Positions 1-5,003 of a DNA stretch of 6,277 nt are shown one piece after another. Under the pieces are notes generated by a model. The model was not told the DNA's origin. It ran no database searches and was given only the letters and a program-made list of their open reading frames with translations. The stretch is from an uncultured delta proteobacterium (GTDB lineage Bacteria > UBA10199 > GCA-002796325 > 1-14-0-20-49-13). A program made the position numbers and the translations under genes. The stretch is from assembly GCA_903868375.1 (NCBI GenBank), contig CAIPVD010000101.1, forward strand, positions 1 to 6,277, written 5' to 3'. Numbering within the stretch: the first letter of the stretch is position 1; the number at the start of each line of letters is the position of its first letter.

Positions 1-186
1 GTACTTGCCAATAAGAGTTCTACCGGTTTAGGTCTTACGATAGCGCGGCGGATCATGGATGTTCATCATGGCGAGATATGGATAGAGAGCGAAGAGGGCG
101 TTGGTACGACGGTGATTACGAAGTTTCCGGTCAAACAACATATGAGAGGAGAAAGTTATGGCAAAGAAAGTTTTTATAGTAGATGA
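1..186 (+). CDS. Sensor histidine kinase, C-terminal end only (5' end outside window)
   Basis: Frame 1 is open from the first base to a TGA at 184-186 and encodes the last 61 residues of a protein that starts outside the window. The peptide carries the G2 box of a histidine-kinase ATPase domain (STGLGLTIARRIMD, about residues 7-20), followed by HHGEIWIESEEGVGTTV and a final beta strand ending in KFP. This is the standard end of a HATPase_c domain, which binds ATP and phosphorylates a conserved histidine in the upstream DHp domain. The gene runs 29 bp into the response regulator that starts at 158, so the two are probably translationally coupled and form a cognate pair. Sensor domains and signal cannot be judged from this fragment. 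The family call is firm; the partner assignment is an inference from the overlap. Confidence 0.88.
   Translation, partial: VLANKSSTGLGLTIARRIMDVHHGEIWIESEEGVGTTVITKFPVKQHMRGESYGKESFYSR
146..152 (+). promoter_or_regulatory. Ribosome binding site of the response regulator
   Basis: GAGGAGA lies 5 nt before the ATG at 158, inside the end of the kinase gene. It supports 158 as the true start despite the 29-bp overlap with the kinase frame. Confidence 0.7.
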
Positions 187-547
187 CGACAGCGATATAG
201 TCGAAGCGATCTCGATGGTGCTAACGAAGAACGGCTACGAAGTGGTTTCTTCGCTTACCGCGTCCGATGCGCTTCCGAAGATCAAGAAGAACAAGCCGGA
301 CCTGATAGTGCTAGATGTTATGTTTCCCGAAGACCCTTCCAAGGGATTCGAATTAAGTCGCATGTTCCATAACGATCCCATAGCTAAGAATATTCCCGTG
401 ATCATTCTCTCCGCCATAAATATCAAGTTCAAGTTAGGTTTCTCCAACAAGCAGCTCGACGAGGAATGGATGCCGGTAAAAGAATTCATCGAAAAACCGG
501 TGGTGCCAGAGAAGCTGCTCGCCTCGGTTAAAAAATTGATCGGATAA
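158..547 (+). CDS. Single-domain response regulator (CheY-like receiver)
   Basis: This 129-aa protein is one receiver domain with no output domain. The acidic pocket is D9-D10-D11, the phosphoacceptor is D53 (LIVLDVMFP), the switch Ser is S85 (IILSA), and the conserved lysine is K113 followed by P114 (FIEKPV). The loop after D53 is longer than in CheY (PEDPSKGFEL), and there is an extra segment between S85 and K113 (about residues 88-108, ending in DEEWMPVKE). As I recall, this variant is common among stand-alone receivers of anaerobic bacteria. It should take a phosphoryl group from the kinase encoded just upstream, with which it overlaps by 29 bp, and act by protein contact or as a relay rather than by binding DNA. 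The start is fixed by GAGGAGA at 146-152. Its last 20 bp overlap the convergent protease gene. A link to hydrogenase control is only suggested by position. Confidence 0.93.
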   Translation: MAKKVFIVDDDSDIVEAISMVLTKNGYEVVSSLTASDALPKIKKNKPDLIVLDVMFPEDPSKGFELSRMFHNDPIAKNIPVIILSAINIKFKLGFSNKQLDEEWMPVKEFIEKPVVPEKLLASVKKLIG

Positions 548-986
548 GCGCAATGCATTTGGGCAGGGCGTTTTGGCATTCGCTTGAGAGTTCCATCGAA
601 GGTTTTATTTCTTTCGGCTGAATGGCGACTATCGTTATTTTTGGAAGCTTTTGGCCGAGGCTGTTCGCAAGGGCTATTATTCCGGCAAAGCTTGTTCCGT
701 GCAAGGAAACTTGTGCCGAATCGGTGCCTAGGTTCACATCTTCTAAGTTGAACGCTTTCACGTCGCCAGGAGCGCCGCCAAAGCCTGCCGCATCAATGAT
801 GATAGCGTGGTCACAATCTTCCAATAAGTGAAGAAGGGTAATGCCGCCCGTTCCGCCGTCTAGGATGCTGATATTTTCAGGCCATTTAAGCTCGCGCAGA
901 TGTTCTATCGCATGAATTCCAACGCCTTCATCGTGCATTAACTTGTTGCCGATGCCGATTATTGATATTCTTTTTGCTATGTTCAT
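528..986 (-). CDS. [NiFe]-hydrogenase maturation protease (HycI/HybD/HyaD-like, peptidase M52)
   Basis: The 152-aa product has the fold signature of the nickel-dependent endopeptidases that remove the C-terminal peptide of a [NiFe]-hydrogenase large subunit once nickel is inserted. The N-terminus reads IIGIGN (residues 9-14), then HDEGVG (18-23), GGTGG (44-48), IIIDA (62-66) and SLHG (94-97). By alignment with E. coli HybD, the metal-sensing residues are E20, D65 and H96, all present. Its length is close to that of HybD. The start ATG overlaps the TGA of the upstream exported-protein gene (ATGA, 983-986) and has no clear Shine-Dalgarno, so translation is probably coupled. Its likely substrate is the HydA encoded at 2935-4245, which keeps a cleavable C-terminal peptide. 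Pairing with that enzyme is inferred, because the genes are about 2 kb apart and in different transcription units. Confidence 0.93.
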   Translation of the reverse strand: MNIAKRISIIGIGNKLMHDEGVGIHAIEHLRELKWPENISILDGGTGGITLLHLLEDCDHAIIIDAAGFGGAPGDVKAFNLEDVNLGTDSAQVSLHGTSFAGIIALANSLGQKLPKITIVAIQPKEIKPSMELSSECQNALPKCIALIRSIF

Positions 987-1426
987 TTTATGACCGCATT
1001 AAATTGACCGATCAGGTCTTTCTTTTCGGTGTATTTGTTATCAAAATAGAACCTTACCCTGTAGCCTCCGCTTTTAAGATCTGAAATAATACCGGATATC
1101 GAAATCGGGCATGTGCATTGAGCAACAGTCTTAGCATCGAATGTTTCGGTTATCTGGATCACATTGCCAATGATCTTATGGCTCAAACTAAAGTTCTCAC
1201 TCGCCGTACTGCAATAGGTGTTAAGCGTCTGAACGAAGTGGATGGTATTTCCGTCGACAGTGGCCTCTAACGGTTTTTGGCTAGCATCTCGAGCAGCAGG
1301 CGCATTGGCAGAACAGTGGCCAAGCCAGTACTGGAAAGATTCGGCATTGGCTATGGCTGGGAACAAGACCGCAAATACTGCTAATAAAAATAATCGTTTT
1401 CTCATTTTTTTAGTTTGTAAAGACAC
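983..1426 (-). CDS. Small exported Cys-containing protein of unknown function
   Basis: The 147-aa product begins with a clear Sec signal peptide: basic residues (KKMRKR), a hydrophobic stretch (LFLLAVFAVLFPA) and a likely cut after IANA (residue 28), leaving about 119 mature residues outside the cytoplasm. There is no lipobox Cys. The mature part has cysteines at 38, 72, 104 and 106; the last two form a CTCP motif followed by a beta-rich tail (GGYRVRFYFDNKYT). This resembles small secreted beta-sandwich proteins with a C-x-C pair, but I cannot name a family. The GTG start at 1426 sits directly after the TAA (1427-1429) of another minus-strand frame; an ATG at 1405 would give a shorter, equally sound signal peptide. 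Neither has a good ribosome site, so coupling is likely. The stop overlaps the start of the protease gene by ATGA. Existence is well supported; function is unknown. Confidence 0.75.
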   Translation of the reverse strand: MSLQTKKMRKRLFLLAVFAVLFPAIANAESFQYWLGHCSANAPAARDASQKPLEATVDGNTIHFVQTLNTYCSTASENFSLSHKIIGNVIQITETFDAKTVAQCTCPISISGIISDLKSGGYRVRFYFDNKYTEKKDLIGQFNAVIK

Positions 1427-1603
1427 TTAGCGCCGCAACTGATGTGTTACTACCTCATCGCACAACGAGTTTTCAAGCCATATATTGATTAATTCGGGCG
1501 GGGGAGGCGGGCATTCTTCGCCTGGGTTTAGGTCTTCTTCGTAGCACTCAAATTCGTGAGCATCGGTACGCAACAGAGAGGCTTGTTGTTGGCGCCGAAC
1601 ATA
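1427..1603 (-). pseudogene. Out-of-frame 3' part of the Cys-rich gene (apparent frameshift)
   Basis: This minus-strand frame is open for 58 codons between a TGA at 1604-1606 and a TAA at 1427-1429 and has no start codon of its own that I trust. From about 1557 leftward it reads HEFECYEEDLNPGEEC, then five prolines, ELINIWLENSLCDEV and THQLRR. This is acidic and Cys-containing like the preceding frame, with a composition typical of a protein tail. Its stop directly abuts the GTG (1424-1426) of the exported-protein gene, as expected for the true end of the upstream gene. Adding one base near the AATTT at about 1552-1556 would join it to the 1528-1914 frame. Possible causes are a genuine inactivating mutation, an assembly error or, less likely, programmed frameshifting: the local G-AAT-TTG is a poor slippery site. 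Confidence 0.5.
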
Positions 1604-1914
1604 TCAAGCTTTACCTTGTCAAAAGATTCAAAAAGGCCCGGCGCAACTTGCAGCGTCTTGCATATCTGCCGAACCTTGTTCAGCTCGTCATCGAATATCA
1701 TCGGAACGCAATACTTATCATCGCCACATAAAAAGTTCTCGATCTCTTCGTCGGACTTCCAGATGATCGAATCGTTTGCGCAGGAGAGTGGGTTTTGCGG
1801 TGCATGGTGCGGGTTTTTTATCATGCTTCCAGTTACATAGCTTCCGCCCATGCATGCGGTGACGTGTTGATTTGACATGTCGTGCATGCTAGCAAAGGCC
1901 TTATGAATATGCAA
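1528..1914 (-). CDS. Cys-rich hypothetical protein, probably frame-disrupted at its 3' end
   Basis: This 128-aa frame from a TTG codon encodes a soluble-looking protein with many cysteines: TACMGG (residues 19-24), LSCAN (44-48), FLCGDDKYCVP (61-71), QICKTL and PLCCVP. Codon choice and the acidic/basic pattern up to about PLCCVPML look like real coding sequence. The final residues (LSATKKT) look spurious, because a convincing continuation lies in the neighbouring frame (1427-1603). I suspect a one-base deletion near 1555; the restored protein would be about 160 aa. The start is uncertain: no Shine-Dalgarno precedes the TTG, internal ATGs lie at 1887 and 1878, and the same frame stays open to about 2001 without an ATG, reading a plausible FLDDAYEKATKNGYG. 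It is the first gene of the leftward cluster that ends in the protease. I recognise no family. Confidence 0.5.
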   Translation of the reverse strand: MHIHKAFASMHDMSNQHVTACMGGSYVTGSMIKNPHHAPQNPLSCANDSIIWKSDEEIENFLCGDDKYCVPMIFDDELNKVRQICKTLQVAPGLFESFDKVKLDMFGANNKPLCCVPMLTNLSATKKT

Positions 1915-1986
1915 GAAGTGAATAATTATGAATAGCCCGTAACCATTTTTAGTTGCTTTTTCATAGGCATCATCTAGAAATGTTTT

Positions 1987-2292
1987 ATGAAGAATATCTA
2001 TTCAAATGTGCGGGTGCCTATGGCAGGTGAACTATTTAAGCGTTTGCTCAAATACCGGAACGTTGTCATTGAAGAGATCGTTAGCTCTAGCAAGATTATC
2101 GACAAGTTATATGTTCAGAAACAAGATGAATGGGTTCTACTTCTAAAAGGAAGCGCCAAGCTTGAAGTGAAGGGCCGAGTTGTTTCTTTAAAGAAGGGCG
2201 ACCACATCTTTATAAAGTCAGGAGTTCCGCACAAAGTGCTTAAAGTAAGGCGTGGCACGATTTGGCTGGCGATCCACATTCATAAAAGATAA
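1987..2292 (+). CDS. Small single-domain cupin protein
   Basis: The 101-aa product is one cupin beta-barrel. Motif 1 can be read as YVQKQDEWVLLLKG (residues 42-55), with E48 and G55 in the conserved places. Motif 2 runs from G71 (GDHIFIKSGVPHKVLK, residues 71-86), with H82 in the metal-ligand position. The strand WLAIHIH (93-99) closes the barrel. The two motif-1 histidines are replaced by Y42 and Q44, so a classic metal site is incomplete; small EWV-type cupins like this are common, and their substrates are mostly unknown. No Shine-Dalgarno precedes the ATG at 1987, and an in-frame ATG at 2020 is a possible alternative. The gene diverges from the Cys-rich gene across about 70 bp and is followed after 6 nt by the promoter of the next gene. 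The fold is confident; the role is open. Confidence 0.82.
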   Translation: MKNIYSNVRVPMAGELFKRLLKYRNVVIEEIVSSSKIIDKLYVQKQDEWVLLLKGSAKLEVKGRVVSLKKGDHIFIKSGVPHKVLKVRRGTIWLAIHIHKR

Positions 2293-2298
2293 ATCTCA

Positions 2299-2327
2299 TT
2301 GACAAGTTGGCCGCGTATAAATATACA
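2299..2327 (+). promoter_or_regulatory. Sigma70-type promoter for the repeat protein gene
   Basis: A perfect -35 box TTGACA (2299-2304) is followed after exactly 17 bp by TATACA (2322-2327), a 4-of-6 match to the -10 consensus. Transcription would start near 2334, leaving a leader of about 20 nt that contains the ribosome site. It begins just after the cupin stop, so the downstream gene is likely transcribed on its own. An overlapping TATAAA at 2316-2321 has a spacer too short to be used with this -35. Confidence 0.7.
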
Positions 2328-2341
2328 AGTCGCATAAGCAC

Positions 2342-2349
2342 AGAGGAGG
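2342..2349 (+). promoter_or_regulatory. Strong ribosome binding site
   Basis: AGAGGAGG lies 4 nt before the ATG at 2354. It is the best Shine-Dalgarno on the plus strand here and fixes the start of the repeat protein. Confidence 0.75.
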
Positions 2350-2353
2350 TTTT

Positions 2354-2878
2354 ATGTCAGCAGTACCAGTAAGCACCGAAAGATTACGCTATCCAAACTT
2401 TAGCACCAAAAATATTGGGGAATGGATGGCATGCAATTCAAGTAGTGAAGAAGAAAGGCTTTGGGCAGCAACTGTTCTTGCAGAAAGCTGCGATGACCTG
2501 GGTGATAGTGTGTTAACAGAACTTGCTCATGATGCCGAAAGCGTTGCCATTAGAGATCAGGCTAAATTGATAATGGGAGAGATCAGGGCGGATGTAGCGC
2601 CTCTGTGTGCATGTCAACGAAAGAGCTCAATCGACGATTGGAAAAGAGCGTCGACATTCGAACCGATGGTTCAGGGAATCTTTAGCAAGGCAGGCCGTTG
2701 GTATGCGATCAATTCAGAAAATGAAAGCGTGCGCTTAATGGCAGCGGAGATCCTTTCAGAACAGGGCGACCCTGCCGGTTTTTCGGTACTGCATCAGCTA
2801 GCTGTTGGCGCTCAAAACGTAAATGTAAGCGATTCAGCTCGCCTGTTCATGGGTAAGTTACATGACGAGTGCAAATAA
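2354..2878 (+). CDS. Two-repeat helical (HEAT-like) protein of unknown function
   Basis: The 174-aa protein has no signal peptide or membrane segment. It is built from two copies of a 56-residue unit, residues 22-77 and 114-169, which align without gaps at 26 of 56 identities by my count. Shared positions include G-x-W-x-A-x-NS, RLxAA, L-x-E, SVLxxLA, D-x-A and LxMG. The pattern of paired amphipathic helices (RLxAAxxL then SVLxxLA) recalls HEAT or PBS-lyase-type repeats, which bind other proteins; this is inference from pattern only. The linker (78-113) carries a C-x-C pair (C85, C87) and a basic stretch. It has its own promoter and strong ribosome site, and a terminator follows the stop, so it is probably a well-expressed single-gene unit. 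I do not recognise the family. It faces the hydrogenase operon across the shared terminator, which does not imply a shared role. Confidence 0.8.
   Translation: MSAVPVSTERLRYPNFSTKNIGEWMACNSSSEEERLWAATVLAESCDDLGDSVLTELAHDAESVAIRDQAKLIMGEIRADVAPLCACQRKSSIDDWKRASTFEPMVQGIFSKAGRWYAINSENESVRLMAAEILSEQGDPAGFSVLHQLAVGAQNVNVSDSARLFMGKLHDECK
2417..2584 (+). repeat. Internal protein repeat, copy A
   Basis: Encodes residues 22-77 of the helical protein, from GEWMACN to LIMGEI. It pairs without gaps with copy B at 2693-2860, with about 46 percent identity at protein level. The DNA is diverged, so the duplication is old. Confidence 0.75.
2693..2860 (+). repeat. Internal protein repeat, copy B
   Basis: Encodes residues 114-169, from GRWYAIN to LFMGKL, the partner of copy A. 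Substitutions are mostly conservative (V/I, K/R, I/L, I/V), as expected for a repeat kept under structural selection. Confidence 0.75.
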
Positions 2879-2883
2879 AAATA

Positions 2884-2915
2884 AAAAAGCCCCTGAATGT
2901 CTCAAGGGGCTTTTT
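2884..2915. terminator. Bidirectional rho-independent terminator
   Basis: AAAAAGCCCCT (2884-2894) pairs perfectly over 11 bp with AGGGGCTTTTT (2905-2915) around a 10-nt loop. The GC core is followed by a T run on the plus strand and, read the other way, by TTTTTTATTTTTATTT on the minus strand. It sits between two convergent stop codons (2878 and 2935) and can end both the repeat-protein transcript and the hydrogenase operon. Confidence 0.92.
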
Positions 2916-2934
2916 AGTTTGTGTCTATTACGTC

Positions 2935-4245
2935 TTAATCTTTAAATTCAATGTTCAAATAATGCGTCGAGCAGGAGATGCAGGGATCGTATGCACGCAC
3001 AAGCATTTCAAGTGCGAGTTCGATCTCTTTTTGCGGCTTCGTCATTACCTGCGGGACGAGTGCTTCCATATCTGCCTGGATGTTCGCGTGATTGATGTTC
3101 GTAGGTATTATGCAGTTGGCCTTTATGCAGACGCCATTTGCATCGTACGTGTAGTCGTGGAAGAGCAGGCCGCGCGGCACTTCTACGGCGCCAACTCCCT
3201 GGCCAGCCTTAACAGTAAATGCGCTTGGGCCTACTTGCTTGTCGTAATTTGGATCTGTCAGTAGTTCGTCGATCTTCGCAATGGCATCTTCCCACGAATG
3301 GACGATCTCTATCAGCTGGGCCACGTTGTTCATGTAAGGATTGTGGCAAACGGTCTTGAAGCCGAACAATTCTGCTATTGACTTGGCCTTATTCGAAAGC
3401 TGGCTGTAGTTCTTGTTAACGCGTGCCAGCGCTCCGACCATAAGTGAAGGACGGTTGTGCTTGCAGTACTTGGCAGAAGAATGAGGAACGATATATTCGT
3501 TCGTCCATGCCTTGTAGTTCTTGATCGGTTCGGTCGCCGTATCGGTAGAACCCATATCGCCATCGTAGATCGCGTATTCATCTTTCGATGTGAGCGCGAC
3601 GAACTCCGTTTCACGTGTAAAGCTCGGCAGCTTGCCGGCCAGCGCCTTAAGAAGTTTTGCAACTACTTCGATATCTTTCCATTCGGCGTTAAGTGTGTCT
3701 TTTATCTTCTGCAGCTCGTCCTTCGTCGGTATCTTAGTGAATCCGCCAGGGATAAGCCTTTGCGGATGCGTTGTGCGGCCGCAAACTATGTCGCTCATAA
3801 CGTTCGCTGCCTTGTGCAGGCGCACGACCGTTTTAACTTCTTCGGGATGCGAAGAGGCGAGAGGGATAACGCTTCCAACGCCCAAGAGATCCGGCAGCAC
3901 CAGGTATCCTAAATGAAGGATATGGCTCTGCAGATTTTCTGCGTGGATAGCCAAGCGGCGGAGCTTTAAATCTCTCTCTGAAAGTGTGATGCCCATCGCA
4001 GATTCCGTTGCCTTAAGAGAAGCCAGCGTGTGGCCGATGGAGCAGATACCGCAGATGCGCGATGTGATATGGTGAACCACGTCCCATTTTTGGCCTATCA
4101 CCATCGCTTCAAAGAAGCGGGGCGCTTCAGGTACCTGCCACTGCAGTTTTTCGAGTTTGCCTTCTTTCACGTTCACAACGATGTTCCCGTGCCCCTCTAC
4201 GCGTGTGACGTAGTGAAGATTAATGTCTAAATTAACATTTGTCAT
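2935..4245 (-). CDS. hydA: Group 3b-type [NiFe] hydrogenase large subunit (sulfhydrogenase alpha)
   Basis: The 436-aa protein carries the [NiFe] active site that splits or forms H2 in the cytoplasm. The N-terminal motif has RVEGHG (residues 15-20) and R-I-C-G-I-C (63-68, ligands C65 and C68) with H72. The C-terminal motif is DPCISCSTH (420-428, ligands C422 and C425). Eight residues (YLNIEFKD) follow H428; this is the peptide a maturation protease removes after nickel loading, and an M52 protease is encoded at 528-986. Length matches the roughly 430-residue group 3b subunits. It is the last gene of hydB-hydG-hydD-hydA: its ATG overlaps the hydD stop (ATGA, 4242-4245), with AGAGGTG 5 nt upstream. 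The terminator at 2884-2915 ends the operon. The name follows the Pyrococcus sulfhydrogenase and must not be confused with [FeFe]-hydrogenase HydA. Whether it also reduces sulfur or polysulfide cannot be read from sequence. Confidence 0.95.
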   Translation of the reverse strand: MTNVNLDINLHYVTRVEGHGNIVVNVKEGKLEKLQWQVPEAPRFFEAMVIGQKWDVVHHITSRICGICSIGHTLASLKATESAMGITLSERDLKLRRLAIHAENLQSHILHLGYLVLPDLLGVGSVIPLASSHPEEVKTVVRLHKAANVMSDIVCGRTTHPQRLIPGGFTKIPTKDELQKIKDTLNAEWKDIEVVAKLLKALAGKLPSFTRETEFVALTSKDEYAIYDGDMGSTDTATEPIKNYKAWTNEYIVPHSSAKYCKHNRPSLMVGALARVNKNYSQLSNKAKSIAELFGFKTVCHNPYMNNVAQLIEIVHSWEDAIAKIDELLTDPNYDKQVGPSAFTVKAGQGVGAVEVPRGLLFHDYTYDANGVCIKANCIIPTNINHANIQADMEALVPQVMTKPQKEIELALEMLVRAYDPCISCSTHYLNIEFKD

Positions 4246-5003
4246 TTGCTCACCTCTGGATTTTTAACTAGTTCTGGCTTCGCGCCGAAATAGAGTTTGA
4301 ACTTGTTCGTAAGTTCTGCTGGGTTCAGGTTGTATTTCTGCAAGACTTCTTTGTGTGCGTATGTGTTCGGGTTGTCTATAAGCCCACGGCAGCCCCAGCA
4401 GATAGCGCCTTCGGTTACGCAGCATGCGCCGCAGCCTGCACGTGTTACTGGCCCTACGCATGTCATTCCTTTTTCGAACACGCAGACATTGCCCGCCATC
4501 TTGCAATCGACGCAGACCGGGTAATCAGGTATGAACGGCTTTTGGCCCGTAAGAAGCGCCTTGCAAACGCTTAAGAATTCTTCGCGATTTATCGGGCACT
4601 GTGGTATCGCGTAATCGACCTTAACGACGGCGCTTAATGGGCGAGCTTCGTATGTATCGAAGAGCTCCCATTTATCGCCGTAAACTTCTTTGCGAACCGT
4701 TACCTGGTCGCGGAAGTTCTTAAGGCAATTGATGCCGCCTATTGCCGCGCAAGAACCTAACGCCACAAGAATTTTGGCGTTCGCGCGGATCTTTTTGATG
4801 CGTTCTTCATCGGCAGGCCTTGTTATCGAACCTTCGACGAATGCGATATCGTAATTGTCGGAATCTTCCTTCATTGCTTCTCGAAAGGCAACGACCTCGA
4901 CGTGCTGTAAAAGTTCCAGCAGCCTTTCTTCTAGGTTTACGATCTGCAGTTGATCGCCTTCACAGCTTGCGAAATCAAAAAATGCAATGCGTGGTTTTGT
5001 CAT
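4242..5003 (-). CDS. hydD: Group 3b-type [NiFe] hydrogenase small subunit (sulfhydrogenase delta)
   Basis: The 253-aa subunit relays electrons through iron-sulfur clusters between HydA and the flavin subunit. The proximal cluster ligands should be C14, position 17, C85 (LGSCAAIGG) and C136 (PQCPI). Position 17 is Asp, giving SCEGDQ where most relatives have C-x-x-C. The second half supplies ligands for two further clusters: C164, C167, C174 and C182, then C191, C194/C195, C202 and C205. The motif GPVTRAGC and the cysteine spacing match the sulfhydrogenase delta and Mvh/Frh gamma families. There is no Tat signal, so the enzyme is cytosolic. Its ATG overlaps the hydG stop by one base (TAATG, 5001-5005) and has AGGAGG 7 nt upstream (5011-5016); its stop overlaps hydA. 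The family is certain. The Asp may be a functional cluster ligand, as reported for FrhG of methanogens. Confidence 0.94.
   Translation of the reverse strand: MTKPRIAFFDFASCEGDQLQIVNLEERLLELLQHVEVVAFREAMKEDSDNYDIAFVEGSITRPADEERIKKIRANAKILVALGSCAAIGGINCLKNFRDQVTVRKEVYGDKWELFDTYEARPLSAVVKVDYAIPQCPINREEFLSVCKALLTGQKPFIPDYPVCVDCKMAGNVCVFEKGMTCVGPVTRAGCGACCVTEGAICWGCRGLIDNPNTYAHKEVLQKYNLNPAELTNKFKLYFGAKPELVKNPEVSK

Noticed and set aside
235..831. Open frames opposite the response regulator (235-579, minus) and opposite the protease (622-831, plus)
   Set aside because: Both are shadows of genes with clear catalytic or phosphorylation motifs.
1540..1560. Programmed -1 frameshift as the cause of the split Cys-rich gene
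   Set aside because: The local G-AAT-TTG allows poor re-pairing in the P site and I see no strong stimulatory hairpin just downstream; a simple indel is more likely.
1556..1840. Plus-strand 94-codon frame opposite the Cys-rich gene
   Set aside because: No ribosome site, serine-rich low-information product, and the minus strand fits the tight leftward cluster better.
1953..1981. Possible cupin promoter (TTGCTT at 1953-1958 with AGAAAT 17 bp later)
   Set aside because: The -10 match is poor and its start point would fall at or after the cupin ATG, so it is not credible as the only promoter.
2869..3264. Plus-strand 131-codon open frame opposite the end of hydA
   Set aside because: It lies antisense to strongly conserved hydA sequence including DPCxxCxxH, crosses the terminator hairpin, and its product looks like no protein family.
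3457..3916. Long plus-strand open frames opposite the middle of hydA
   Set aside because: They mirror a well-conserved large-subunit gene; no ribosome site and arginine/serine-rich shadow composition.
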